The notes under the pieces were generated by a model. The model was not told the DNA's origin. It was given only the letters and a program-made list of their open reading frames with translations, and searched no databases. The translations under genes and the position numbers were made by a program. Shown piece by piece: positions 17,807-26,825 of a DNA stretch of 64,000 nucleotides (position 1 is the first letter of the stretch; every line of letters begins with the position of its first letter). This DNA is from DASUAS01 sp963841415 (GTDB taxonomy: Bacteria > Actinomycetota > Acidimicrobiia > IMCC26256 > DASPTH01). Location of the stretch: positions 434,001 to 498,000 of the forward strand of contig CAWJCN010000003.1 in the NCBI GenBank assembly GCA_963841415.1, read 5' to 3'.

Positions 17807-20049
17807 CCGACCTCCACCGGTTCCTTCGCATCGTCCGGCACACCCCGCGGTGCCGACAGGGGAACCTCGGTCTCGGAGAACCCGAAGCGCTCGTACACCC
17901 GCCGCAGGGGCCGCGGTGCCCACCAGTTCGCTTCGCCGGCGAGGCGCATGAACGCGGGCACGAGCGTGGCGCGGATCACGAACGCATCCATGAGCACCGC
18001 CAGCGCGAGGCCGACGCCGAAGAGCTTGATGAACGCGACACCAGACGTCGCGAACGCCAGGAACACGACACTGATGAGCACTGCGCTCGCGGTCACGATG
18101 CGTCCGGTGCGCTCCAGCCCGATCGCTACGGAACTGCGGTTGTCGTGACTGATGTCGTGCTCCTCCTTGATACGAGAGAGCAGGAACACCTCGTAGTCCA
18201 TGGACAGCCCGAAGGCGACACAGAACATGAGCACGGGCATCGTAGCTGCGAGTGATCCGGTCGCCGTGAAGTCGAGGAACCCGGAGAGGTGGCCTTCCTG
18301 GAAGATCCACACCATGGCACCGAACGTCGCGGTGAGGCTCAACACATTGAGGACCAGTGCCTTGAGCGGCACGACAACGCTGCCGAACATCAGGAACAGC
18401 AGCACGAACGTCGCCACCGCGATCCACAGTGCGGCCCACGGCATGCGTGCGAAGAGGGAGCTCTTGCTGTCGACGAGCTGTGCCGAGGGACCGGCGACGA
18501 GGACGTGCCCGATCGGGGCGTGGAGGTCGCGCACGTCGTGGGCCAGGTGCTCGCCCGCGTCCGACAACGGCTCGACCGAGGGCACCACGTTGAGCCAGGT
18601 GCCACGCGTCGATTGGAAGCGCTTGCTCACGGTGGCGTTGACCGGAAGGGATTGCCCGTTCGCGTAGCTGCCGGTGACGGCATCGACACGCGCCACGCCG
18701 TGCAGTCGCGAGAGGGCGACGGCGTACGCAACGATCTCCTGCTCGTGGGATTCGGGGTCGTGCAGATCCGGTGCGACCACCTGGAGCGCACCGGTCTCGT
18801 TCGACGGGAAGTGGGCGCGGATCTGGTCTTGCACCTGCCGGCTCGAGAGCTCACTGGTGAGCACGCGGTCGTCGGGCAGGCCGATCTGGAGTCGGAGGAA
18901 GGGGAGTCCGAGTGCGACCAGCAGCACGATCACGATGGTGGCGATCGGTACGGGTCGACGCATGACGAGCATCGCAATCCGGTGCCACATCCCCTCGCCC
19001 ACGGGCTTCGGCTCGCGGTGCCGGAAGATGCGCAACGAGTTGACCCGCGGACCGAGCACCGCGAGCAGTGCGGGAAGCGCGACCACGGCGCCGAGCGCGG
19101 CGAGCAGCGACACGGCGATGCCCGCGTACGCGAACGACCGCAGGAACGTGAGCGGGAACAGCCACAGCGCGGTGAGCGCGACCGCGACCGTCACTGCGCT
19201 GCCGACGACGGTGCGACCGGCAGTGGTGACGGTGCGCACGACCGCGTCCTCGGTGCTGAGTCCGTTGCGCAGTTCCTCGCGGAAGCGCGACACGATGAAC
19301 AGGCTGTAGTCGATGGCGAGACCGAGGCCCATCGCGGTCACCAAGTTCACCGAGTAGATCGACACGTCGGTGATGCTCGACACGACGTACAGCGCGAGGA
19401 ACGAGCCCGCGATCGCAACGATGCCCACGAGGAGCGGCAACCCGGCGGCGACGAGGCTGCCGAACACGAGGACGAGGAGGATGAGGGTGATCGGGAAGGC
19501 GAGCCCTTCGGCCCGCTCGAGGTCGGCCTTGATGGTGTCGCCGACTTGCCGGAACACCTCGGCGCGGCCACCCACTTGCACCCGGACCTCGCTGGTGTCC
19601 CGCGTGTAGCGCGGTGACAGCTCCTTGATCACGTCGTTGACGTGGTCGTCGCTTCCGCGGATCGCGCCGAGCACGAGCGCTTGGCGGCCGTCGTCGCTCC
19701 TGAGCGGCGGCGCGTTGCCAAGACTCCAGTACGACGCGATCTGGCCGACGCCCTGCTCGGCCGCGAGCTCGCGGGTCAGCGCGCGCCCTGCCGCTGCGAT
19801 CGCCCGGGCGTCGACGGTGCCGTGCTTCGCGGTGACGAGCAGCACGACGTTCGGCTCCTGTGCCGCGAACTCGTGCTGCAGGATCGACGCCGCCCGCTCG
19901 GATTCGGAGTTGGGGTCGTAGAACCCACCGGAGGTGAGCCGGTCGGTCACCCCGCCGGCGATGGCGAAGGACGCCACGACGAAGAGGACGGCGGCCACGA
20001 GGATCCCCCGGCGGCGGTGAACGGTGAACTGGCCGAGGCGAACGAGCAT
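17803..20049 (-). CDS. MMPL family transporter (RND superfamily)
   Basis: Protein of 748 aa with two repeats of an extracytoplasmic loop and an about five- to six-helix bundle, as in MMPL exporters. Key segments: ATAMGLGLAIDYSLFIVSR-like (seen as AMGLGLAIDYSLFIVSRFRE) in the first half and FCVAFGLSMDYEVFLLSRIKE in the second; the Asp-Tyr pairs are the proton-relay residues of the family. ATG 20049 follows GGGAGG. Mycobacterial relatives export lipids. Here it is the first gene of an operon with TetR. Confidence 0.92.
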   Translation of the reverse strand: MLVRLGQFTVHRRRGILVAAVLFVVASFAIAGGVTDRLTSGGFYDPNSESERAASILQHEFAAQEPNVVLLVTAKHGTVDARAIAAAGRALTRELAAEQGVGQIASYWSLGNAPPLRSDDGRQALVLGAIRGSDDHVNDVIKELSPRYTRDTSEVRVQVGGRAEVFRQVGDTIKADLERAEGLAFPITLILLVLVFGSLVAAGLPLLVGIVAIAGSFLALYVVSSITDVSIYSVNLVTAMGLGLAIDYSLFIVSRFREELRNGLSTEDAVVRTVTTAGRTVVGSAVTVAVALTALWLFPLTFLRSFAYAGIAVSLLAALGAVVALPALLAVLGPRVNSLRIFRHREPKPVGEGMWHRIAMLVMRRPVPIATIVIVLLVALGLPFLRLQIGLPDDRVLTSELSSRQVQDQIRAHFPSNETGALQVVAPDLHDPESHEQEIVAYAVALSRLHGVARVDAVTGSYANGQSLPVNATVSKRFQSTRGTWLNVVPSVEPLSDAGEHLAHDVRDLHAPIGHVLVAGPSAQLVDSKSSLFARMPWAALWIAVATFVLLFLMFGSVVVPLKALVLNVLSLTATFGAMVWIFQEGHLSGFLDFTATGSLAATMPVLMFCVAFGLSMDYEVFLLSRIKEEHDISHDNRSSVAIGLERTGRIVTASAVLISVVFLAFATSGVAFIKLFGVGLALAVLMDAFVIRATLVPAFMRLAGEANWWAPRPLRRVYERFGFSETEVPLSAPRGVPDDAKEPVEVG

Positions 20050-20081
20050 GATCCAGGCCTCCCGCGTTGGTGAACAGCGTT

Positions 20082-20100
20082 AACCTAACATCACTAAGTT
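20082..20100. promoter_or_regulatory. Putative operator of the MMPL-TetR operon
   Basis: Imperfect palindrome AACCTA-n7-TAAGTT, one mismatch between arms, lying 33-51 bases upstream of the MMPL start. It sits in an unusually AT-rich patch, which suits a promoter-operator. Confidence 0.45.
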
Positions 20101-20246
20101 ACTGACGTCAACCGAATGCTTCGTGACTGACGCAGGGGGTTGACCGCGCCGCACCAGCGCCTCGCCGCGATCGGCGGTGGGTCGGATCCCGGCCGCGACC
20201 CGCTCGCGGACGAGCGTGTGCCCGCGGCGCGCGATCGTGGCATCCG

Positions 20247-21023
20247 ATGACGCAGTCGGCGCGCCCACTCGACGAACGGTTCTGGCAGTTGGCCGAGCCG
20301 CTCCTGGAGCGCGCGGGCGTCACCCGCTCGACCATGATGGGCTACCCGTGCCTACGCCTCGGCGGAGACTTCTTCGCCGGTTGCGACCGGCGGACCGGTC
20401 ACCTCGTCGTCAAGCTCACCAGAGCACGCGCGAAGGAGCTCGTCACCGCCGGACGGGCCGATCCGTTCGCGCCCAACGGCCGTGTCTTCCGTGAATGGGT
20501 GAGCGTTCCTGCTCGCGCCTCCCGGACCTGGCCGACGCTCCTCGACGAGGCGCTTCGTGCATCCGCCGAGCGACGATCCACGTCGCGAGCACCACGCGCT
20601 CGCAGCACAGGTGACCGTGCGCTCGAGCGCGTGCGGCGCATCGCGCTCGCACTTCCCGACGTGAACGAGCGGCTGAGCCACGGTGAGCCCTGCTTCTTCG
20701 TTCGTGATCGGCGTCCCATCGGCTACTTCCACGACGACCACAACGGCGACGGTCGGATCACCCTCTGGTGTCCGACCCCACCCGGCGTGCAGGACGAACT
20801 CGTCACGGCCGAGCCGCGGCGATTCTTCCGACTGGTGCCGTCCGCGAGCGGAACGTTCGCCGATTGGCTCGGCATGTACCTCGACACCACCGGTGCGGAC
20901 AAGGTCGACTGGAACGAGGTCGCCGCGATTGTCGAAGACGCCTATCGCAACGTCGCACCCGCGAGCCTCGTCAAGGAGCTCGAGACCACGAGGAAGCGAT
21001 CGAGCCGGTCTCGTCGAACGTGA
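20247..21023 (+). CDS. YjbR/MmcQ-domain protein, two-domain
   Basis: Protein of 258 aa. The C-terminal half (about residues 125-240) is a YjbR/MmcQ fold: ALERVRRIALALPDVNERLS, then TLWCPTPPGVQDELV and WLGMYLDTTGADKVDW. The N-terminal half (RSTMMGYPCLRLGGDFFAG, GHLVVKLTRARAKELV) resembles TfoX N-terminal or a second YjbR-like domain. These folds are thought to bind nucleic acid or nucleotides, but no function is proved. It diverges from the MMPL operon and precedes an SRPBCC gene. Confidence 0.78.
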   Translation: MTQSARPLDERFWQLAEPLLERAGVTRSTMMGYPCLRLGGDFFAGCDRRTGHLVVKLTRARAKELVTAGRADPFAPNGRVFREWVSVPARASRTWPTLLDEALRASAERRSTSRAPRARSTGDRALERVRRIALALPDVNERLSHGEPCFFVRDRRPIGYFHDDHNGDGRITLWCPTPPGVQDELVTAEPRRFFRLVPSASGTFADWLGMYLDTTGADKVDWNEVAAIVEDAYRNVAPASLVKELETTRKRSSRSRRT

Positions 21024-21088
21024 TCGCGCATCCGCGCTGCCCGTGCCAGACTCCGCGTGCACACAGCAGGAACGGAGCAGCACCGCAA

Positions 21089-21529
21089 GTGGACGTCGAC
21101 GTCGAGACGGAGGTGGTCATCAACCGGCCGGTGGACGCAGTTGCGGCCTACGCCGCCGACCCGTCGAACGCGCCCGAGTGGTACGCGCGGATCGATTCCG
21201 TCGTGTGGAAGTCGCCGCCGCCGGTAACGCACGGCACGCGAGTCGCCTTCGTGGCGCGCTTTCTCGGCCGGCGCCTCGTGTACACGTACGAGTTCGTCGA
21301 CTTCGTGGCCGGGGAGCACCTGGTAATGCGAACCGCCGAGGGCCCATTTCCGATGGAGACCGCGTACACCTGGTCGGCGGCCGGTGCGACGTCGACGCGC
21401 ATGACACTTCGCAACCGTGGCCAACCGTCCGGGTTCTCGAGGATCATCGCACCGTTCATGGTCCCGGCGATGCGCCGCGCCAACCGGAAGGACCTCGCGC
21501 GCATCAAGGAGATCCTCGAATCGACCTGA
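21089..21529 (+). CDS. SRPBCC family protein
   Basis: Protein of 146 aa, START/SRPBCC fold: VDVDVETEVVINRPVDAVAAY at the start, a central GTRVAFVARFLGRRLVYTYE and a C-terminal helix MVPAMRRANRKDLARIKEIL. Such proteins bind hydrophobic ligands in a deep pocket. The start is a GTG at 21089, with GGAG upstream. It lies 65 bases after the YjbR gene on the same strand and may be co-transcribed. Confidence 0.82.
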   Translation: MDVDVETEVVINRPVDAVAAYAADPSNAPEWYARIDSVVWKSPPPVTHGTRVAFVARFLGRRLVYTYEFVDFVAGEHLVMRTAEGPFPMETAYTWSAAGATSTRMTLRNRGQPSGFSRIIAPFMVPAMRRANRKDLARIKEILEST

Positions 21530-21542
21530 ATCGGGACGTCAC

Positions 21543-22128
21543 TCAATACTCGTTGGTGTCCCACGTGGTCGCGCGGCTGGCGACGCATCCTCCGGGGTCG
21601 GAGCGGAACAGCGCGTCGTTTGTAGTGGCACCGGGCGGGGATCCACTCGAAGGTCCCCGAACCCAACGACTGGATCGCCGGTCCCAACCGCTGCCAGTCG
21701 CTCAACACGCCATGCGTGACGTTGGCCCGGTCGGTACGAACTGCGCCCGATGCCGTCAACAACTTGTCGACGAACTCGGAGAACGTCCGCTCTGACAGCT
21801 CCACGACCGTCGCCGCCTCCGCGCCGCCTTCTACCACGCACACGCCGTCGTCGGTCGCGACCCACGTGAAGGCGACGCCGTCGTCGGTACAGAACGCGAG
21901 GGGCGCCACGCCTCGAAGATCCGCGGCGACGAGATGTCCGTGCCGCGCCGAGAGCGCCGGCAGCTCGGTCTGGTGGAAGGCAACGAAGCCGCGCGGCTCG
22001 AACGAGTCTCCGACCCACGCCGCAATGCCGAGCTCCGACGTGCTGGCATGGCTCGAATCACTGCGGCCGATCAGCGTCTCCCGATTGCTCGACGGGCACC
22101 TCTCGAGGCCGACAACCCACTCGCCCAC
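21543..22128 (-). CDS. Hypothetical protein, apparent frameshift near the end
   Basis: Frame of about 194 aa when corrected; family not recognised. From GTG 22128 it reads WVVGLERCPSSNRETLIG, then ELGIAAWVGDSFEPRGFVAF and LLTASGAVRTDRANVTHGVL, with strong third-position GC. Near 21635 one extra base breaks the frame; skipping it gives EWIPAGATTNDALFRSDPGG and the end TTWDTNEY. It is convergent with the SRPBCC gene, 13 bases away. The upstream start is not certain. Confidence 0.55.
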
Positions 22129-22282
22129 CCGTCGAATCCCACTGAGCGGCAGTCACGGCTCGAGGGGATGCGCCGGGTGCGAACCCGTTTCGGTGCGGAC
22201 TGAGTCTGGACGCACCGGTCCTCGTGCGCGACAGTTGCGTCGCGCCGCAGTCCGAGCGACTCGGTCGAAATGGGGGGGCGCA

Positions 22283-22744
22283 ATGGACGTCTCTTTGACG
22301 GTCAATGACCTCCTCCGGAGCGACGAGGTCGAGCCGAGGCTCTTGCTCGTCCAGTATCTCCGCGAGGTCTGTGGGCTCACCGGCACGAAGGTTGGCTGTG
22401 ACACGTCGTCGTGTGGCGCATGCACGGTGCTCCTCGATGGTGAGTCGGTGAAATCGTGCACGATGTTTGCTGTCCAGGCTGAAGGCGGGCGCGTGACGAC
22501 GATCGAAGGCCTCCACACCACGGGCCCGCTCCACCCGGTGCAGCGGGCCTTCCACGAGAACCACGCGCTGCAGTGCGGGTTCTGCACCGCGGGAATGGTG
22601 ATGGCCGTCGTCTCTCTCCTCGACGAGCAGCCCGACGCCACCGAGCGCGACGTGCGATTGGGGCTCGAGGGCAACCTGTGCCGTTGTACGGGCTACCAGA
22701 ACATCGTGAAGGCGGTGCTTGCAGCGGAAGGCGCACTGCGGTGA
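22283..22744 (+). CDS. (2Fe-2S)-binding subunit of a molybdenum hydroxylase (CoxS-like)
   Basis: Protein of 153 aa with both iron-sulfur sites: plant-ferredoxin type C39-x4-C44-x2-C47-x11-C59 and the second cluster C98-x2-C101 with C133-x-C135 (CGFCTAGM and CRCTGYQN). This is the small subunit of aerobic carbon monoxide dehydrogenase / xanthine dehydrogenase-type enzymes. Its stop overlaps the GTG of the large subunit (GTGA at 22741-22744). Gene order is S-L-M; the canonical CO dehydrogenase order is M-S-L. Confidence 0.92.
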   Translation: MDVSLTVNDLLRSDEVEPRLLLVQYLREVCGLTGTKVGCDTSSCGACTVLLDGESVKSCTMFAVQAEGGRVTTIEGLHTTGPLHPVQRAFHENHALQCGFCTAGMVMAVVSLLDEQPDATERDVRLGLEGNLCRCTGYQNIVKAVLAAEGALR

Positions 22745-25089
22745 GCGTGGTCGGAACCCGCGTCCTGCGCCGCGAGGACGCGGTCCTGCTCACGGGCGAA
22801 GCACGCTTCGTCGACGACCTGCGCGTTGCCGGCGCGCTGCACATGAAAGTCGTCCGCAGCCCGTTTGCGCACGCGCGCATCCGTTCGATCGACACCGCTG
22901 CCTCTCTCGCCATGGCGGACGTCGTCGCCGTGTTCACTGCTGCTGACCTCAGCGGCGACTGGCAGACGCCCTTGCCGTGTGCGTGGCCGGTGACTCCTGA
23001 CATCAAGAACCCGGAGCACTGGCCACTGGCCACCGACGAGGCTCGATTCGCCGGTGAAGGCGTCGCCGTCGTCGTCGCCGAGACTCCGGAAGCGGCGCGC
23101 GACGCGATGGAAGCGGTCGTCGTCGACTACGAGGAACTGCCCGCGGTGCTCGACCTCGGTGCAGCGGCGGCGGACCGCGCGCTCGTGCACACCGGCCTCG
23201 GCACCAACACCAGCTACGTGTGGAGCCTCGAGCCTGATCCCGACGCGGTCGAGCGCGCGTTCGCAGATGCGACTCACACGGTACGCCAGCGTTACGTCCA
23301 ACAGCGGTTGATCCCCATGGCGATGGAACCACGCGGCGTGTGCATCGTTCCGGAGCCCTACGGCGGTGACGTCACCGTCTACTCGTCGACGCAGATCCCC
23401 CACATCCTGAAGATCCAGCTCGCGATCATCCTGGGCGTCGCGGAGCACCGCGTCCGAGTCGTCGCGCCCTCCGTCGGCGGTGGCTTCGGCTCGAAGCTCA
23501 ACGTGTATGCCGAAGAAGTGCTGGCCCTCGAAATCGCCCTACGACTTCGACGCCCGGTGCGCTGGACGGAGGAGCGAACCGAGTCCACCCAGGCCACGAT
23601 CCACGGCCGGGGCATGGTACAGGAGATCGAGCTCGCGGCCGACGCCGACGGACGTATGACGGCGGTGCGGGCGCGCTTGCTCGCCGACATGGGCGCGTAT
23701 CTCCAACTCGTCACGCCTGGGATCCCGCTCCTTGGTGCGTTCGTCTATCACGGCACGTATGACATCCCGGCGTATTCGTTCTCGTGCACCGGCGTCTTCA
23801 CGAACAAGACGCCGACGGACGCGTACCGCGGGGCGGGCAGGCCCGAGGCGACGTACGCGATCGAACGAGCCATCGACGAGCTGGCGCGGGTGATCGGGAT
23901 CGACCCGGTAGAGATCCGCCGTCGCAACTTCATCGGCGCGGACAGGTTCCCCTACACGACATCAGCCGGGTTGCTCTACGACAGCGGGGATTACGCGGCA
24001 TCGCTCGACCGTGCACTGGAACTACTCGACTACGAGGGGATCCGCGCCGAACAGGCGGCGAGGCGCGCCCGCGGCGACACGAAGCACCTCGGCGTGGGGA
24101 TCTCGACCTACGTCGAGATGTGTGGGCTGGCGCCGAGCCGGCTGCTCGGTCAGCTGGCGTTCGGCGCGGGCGGTTGGGAGCACGCGACCGTGCGCATTCT
24201 GCCCACGGGAAAGGTGGAAGTGGTGACTGGGACGAGCCCTCACGGCCAGGGCCACGAGACGTCGTGGTCGATGATCGCGGCCGACCAGCTGGGCATCCCC
24301 CCGGAGGACATCGAGGTGTTGCACTCCGACACTGCCATCTCTCATCTCGGCCTTGACACCTACGGGTCAAGATCGCTGTCGGTCGGCGGGATGGCCGTGT
24401 ACTACGCCTGTGAGAAGGTTGTCGAAAAGGCGCGCGCGATCGCGGCCCACGAGATGGAAGTCGCTCCCGAGGATCTCGCGTTCTCCGAGGGAACGTTCCG
24501 CGTGGTCGGCACCCCGTCCAGCGCGTTCAGCTTGCAGGAGGCCGCATTCGCAGCATTTACCGCGCACAACCTCCCCGACGGCTTGGAGCCGAACCTCACC
24601 TCTGACGCGTCGTACGATCCCACCAACTTCACGTTTCCTTTCGGCGCGCACATCGCCGTCGTCGAAGTCGACGAAGAAACCGGCTTGGTCGAGATCGAGC
24701 GCTTCATCGCAGTCGATGATTGCGGCGTCCAGATCAACCCGCTGATCGTGGAAGGACAGATCCACGGCGGCGTGCTGCAAGGCATCGCCCAGGCGTTGTG
24801 GGAGGAAGCGTGCTACGACGAGCGCGGCAACCTCCGCACCGCGTCGCTCACCGACTACCTCGTGCCGTCGGCGGCGGAAGCGCCAACGCTCGAAATGGAC
24901 TCGACCGTCACACCGAGCCCCACCACGGCGATGGGGGTGAAGGGAATCGGCGAAGCGGGCACGATCGGCTCGACGCCGGCAGTCATGAATGCCGTCATCG
25001 ACGCGCTCCATCCTCTGGGTGTGTCCGACATCGACATGCCCGCGTCGCCAGAGCATGTGTGGGCGGCGCTCCGAGAGGCGCGCGCATGA
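22741..25089 (+). CDS. Molybdopterin-binding large subunit of xanthine dehydrogenase family (form II CoxL-like)
   Basis: Protein of 782 aa, molybdenum-binding subunit. The active-site loop is AYRGAGR (about residues 361-367), which marks form II (putative CO dehydrogenase); true form I CoxL has AYxCSFR. Other cofactor segments: GGGFGSK (about 240-250), GQGHET and GVKGIGEAGTIGS near the end, the last with the conserved catalytic Glu. Substrate unknown; form II enzymes are debated and may oxidise other carbonyl or N-heterocyclic compounds. Translationally coupled to both neighbours. Confidence 0.93.
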   Translation: MSVVGTRVLRREDAVLLTGEARFVDDLRVAGALHMKVVRSPFAHARIRSIDTAASLAMADVVAVFTAADLSGDWQTPLPCAWPVTPDIKNPEHWPLATDEARFAGEGVAVVVAETPEAARDAMEAVVVDYEELPAVLDLGAAAADRALVHTGLGTNTSYVWSLEPDPDAVERAFADATHTVRQRYVQQRLIPMAMEPRGVCIVPEPYGGDVTVYSSTQIPHILKIQLAIILGVAEHRVRVVAPSVGGGFGSKLNVYAEEVLALEIALRLRRPVRWTEERTESTQATIHGRGMVQEIELAADADGRMTAVRARLLADMGAYLQLVTPGIPLLGAFVYHGTYDIPAYSFSCTGVFTNKTPTDAYRGAGRPEATYAIERAIDELARVIGIDPVEIRRRNFIGADRFPYTTSAGLLYDSGDYAASLDRALELLDYEGIRAEQAARRARGDTKHLGVGISTYVEMCGLAPSRLLGQLAFGAGGWEHATVRILPTGKVEVVTGTSPHGQGHETSWSMIAADQLGIPPEDIEVLHSDTAISHLGLDTYGSRSLSVGGMAVYYACEKVVEKARAIAAHEMEVAPEDLAFSEGTFRVVGTPSSAFSLQEAAFAAFTAHNLPDGLEPNLTSDASYDPTNFTFPFGAHIAVVEVDEETGLVEIERFIAVDDCGVQINPLIVEGQIHGGVLQGIAQALWEEACYDERGNLRTASLTDYLVPSAAEAPTLEMDSTVTPSPTTAMGVKGIGEAGTIGSTPAVMNAVIDALHPLGVSDIDMPASPEHVWAALREARA

Positions 25090-25910
25090 TCCCGGCGCGC
25101 TTTGAGTATGTGGTCGCCGGTTCGACCGACGAGGCCGTGGCCACGCTTGCCGAGCACGGTGACGATGCCAAGCTCCTCGCGGGCGGCATGTCGCTGATCC
25201 CGCTGATGAAGCTGCGACTCGCGACGCCGAACGTGCTCGTCGACGTCAACCGAATCGCCGACCTGTCCTACATCCGCGACGCGGACGACCACGTCGCGAT
25301 CGGTGCGCTCGCGCGTCACTGCGAGGTCGCGCACAACGACCTGGTGGCGCAGCACTGCGCGGTTCTTGCGTCCGTCGCCTCCGGTGTCGGCGATCCGCAG
25401 GTACGACACCGTGGCACCCTGGGTGGCTCGATCGCGCACGGCGACCCCGCATCGGACCTGCCTGCTGTCCTGCTCGCCCTCGACGCGTCCGTCGTCGCGC
25501 GCGGGCCGTCGGGTGAGCGCACGATTCCCACGAGTGAGCTGTTCGTTGACTTCTTGCAGACCGCGCTCCATCCAGACGAGTTGCTCACCGAGGTCCGAGT
25601 GCCGAAGACGGGTGCTGGCGGGTTCGCGTACGAGAAGTTCAATCGGCGCGCCCAGGACTGGGCGACGGTCGGCGCAGTCGCTCTACGGAGCAACGGCTCT
25701 GCCCGCGTGGCGCTCGTGAACATGGGAACACGACCGTTGCGAGCTGCGGGTGTCGAGGCGGCCCTCGCGGCCGGCGCATCGATCGCCGAGGCTGCCGAGC
25801 ACGCGGCGGAGGACACCGAGCCGCCCGATGACCTCAACGGGACGCCTGAGTACCGAGCGCACCTTGCGCGCGTCCTCGTGCGTCGGGCACTCGAGTCCGC
25901 GACTCAGTGA
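25086..25910 (+). CDS. FAD-binding subunit of molybdenum hydroxylase (CoxM-like)
   Basis: Protein of 274 aa. FAD-binding motifs AGGMSLIPLMKLRL (about residues 34-47) and TLGGSIAHGDPASDLPA (about 113-129) fit the medium subunit. Its ATG overlaps the large subunit stop by ATGA. It completes a three-gene S-L-M operon; no Mo-cofactor maturation gene (coxD/E/F, xdhC) follows in the window. Confidence 0.92.
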   Translation: MIPARFEYVVAGSTDEAVATLAEHGDDAKLLAGGMSLIPLMKLRLATPNVLVDVNRIADLSYIRDADDHVAIGALARHCEVAHNDLVAQHCAVLASVASGVGDPQVRHRGTLGGSIAHGDPASDLPAVLLALDASVVARGPSGERTIPTSELFVDFLQTALHPDELLTEVRVPKTGAGGFAYEKFNRRAQDWATVGAVALRSNGSARVALVNMGTRPLRAAGVEAALAAGASIAEAAEHAAEDTEPPDDLNGTPEYRAHLARVLVRRALESATQ

Positions 25911-25984
25911 CACCCTCCCCGGGACACGGTGGTGGCTTGTCCGCCTCGGCCGTCCGGTCCAGGCCCGCACGGCCTCACCGTTGC

Positions 25985-26674
25985 TCAGAGCCGCGGCAGT
26001 CGAACCACCGAGACGATCCCGTAGAGCGCAAGCATCAGGGCCAGGACGTTCACGCCGGCGCGGAGCATCTTGTCCTTCATGCGTTGCGCGATCGCCACGA
26101 GGAACAGCACCATGGCGAACAGCACGGTGTCGCGCACGTACTTCTCACCCGTCTCGCGGGCTTTGGTCCCTTCGTCGAATGCCGCGCTGGCGGAGGCGTT
26201 GAGCTTGGTGGCCTTCTCGATGTCGGGGTTCTTGTACTGCGGCATGGCCGCCGGCCCGGGCGGCGCCGCGGGGTTGGCGAACGGGTCGGCCAGGAGCCAG
26301 GCGTCGAAGGCGATCTTGAAGTCAGGGGTGAATCGATTGCTGAGGAGCGTCTCGAGGTCGGTGTTCCCCGCCGAGTGGGCCTGGAGCCACGCGGTGAAGA
26401 TCCCGGCGTCGGCCGCAAGCCGTTGGTCACCGGAGGTCGTGGCCGCTTCTGCTTCGAAGCGGTCGCGACTGGAGTGCCCGTAGAGCACGGATTGGTGCCC
26501 GTCGAACTTGGCGGCTTGGAAGCCGCTCCACGCGGTGACGATGGCCACGACGGCGAGCAGCGCGACCTCGAGGATCTCGAGGACCCGGTGCCAGCCTTGT
26601 TGGGGGTGCCCACCGCCCTCGTCCTCGTGCTCGGTCAGGGAGTGGGCGATCTCGACGTTGGCGCCTTCGGGCAT
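25985..26674 (-). CDS. Membrane protein of unknown function (DUF4337-like)
   Basis: Protein of 229 aa. One membrane helix near residues 32-52 (ILEVALLAVVAIVTAWSGF) and two at the C-terminus (DTVLFAMVLFLVAIAQRM, GVNVLALMLALYGIVSVV), with a charged helical region between. The layout resembles DUF4337-type proteins but I cannot confirm it. AGGAGG sits five bases before ATG 26674. Convergent with the molybdenum hydroxylase operon. Confidence 0.72.
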   Translation of the reverse strand: MPEGANVEIAHSLTEHEDEGGGHPQQGWHRVLEILEVALLAVVAIVTAWSGFQAAKFDGHQSVLYGHSSRDRFEAEAATTSGDQRLAADAGIFTAWLQAHSAGNTDLETLLSNRFTPDFKIAFDAWLLADPFANPAAPPGPAAMPQYKNPDIEKATKLNASASAAFDEGTKARETGEKYVRDTVLFAMVLFLVAIAQRMKDKMLRAGVNVLALMLALYGIVSVVRLPRL

Positions 26675-26825
26675 TCCGCCTCCTGCGTGGAGCAGGCATC
26701 ATGACAGGGCGCAGGGTGAGCCGCGTCGAGAACGGCAAGCATCATCCAGATCGGGTGAGGACACGACCACGCCGCTGCACCAGGATCGAGAGCACCTGAC
26801 CAAGACGCAGCCGTCGCTGCTGCAT

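Noticed and set aside
18289..19617. Open frame of 442 codons on the plus strand
   Set aside because: Antisense to the MMPL exporter.
22741..25089. Form I carbon monoxide dehydrogenase
   Set aside because: The active-site loop reads AYRGAGR, not the AYxCSFR of form I, so CO oxidation is not claimed.
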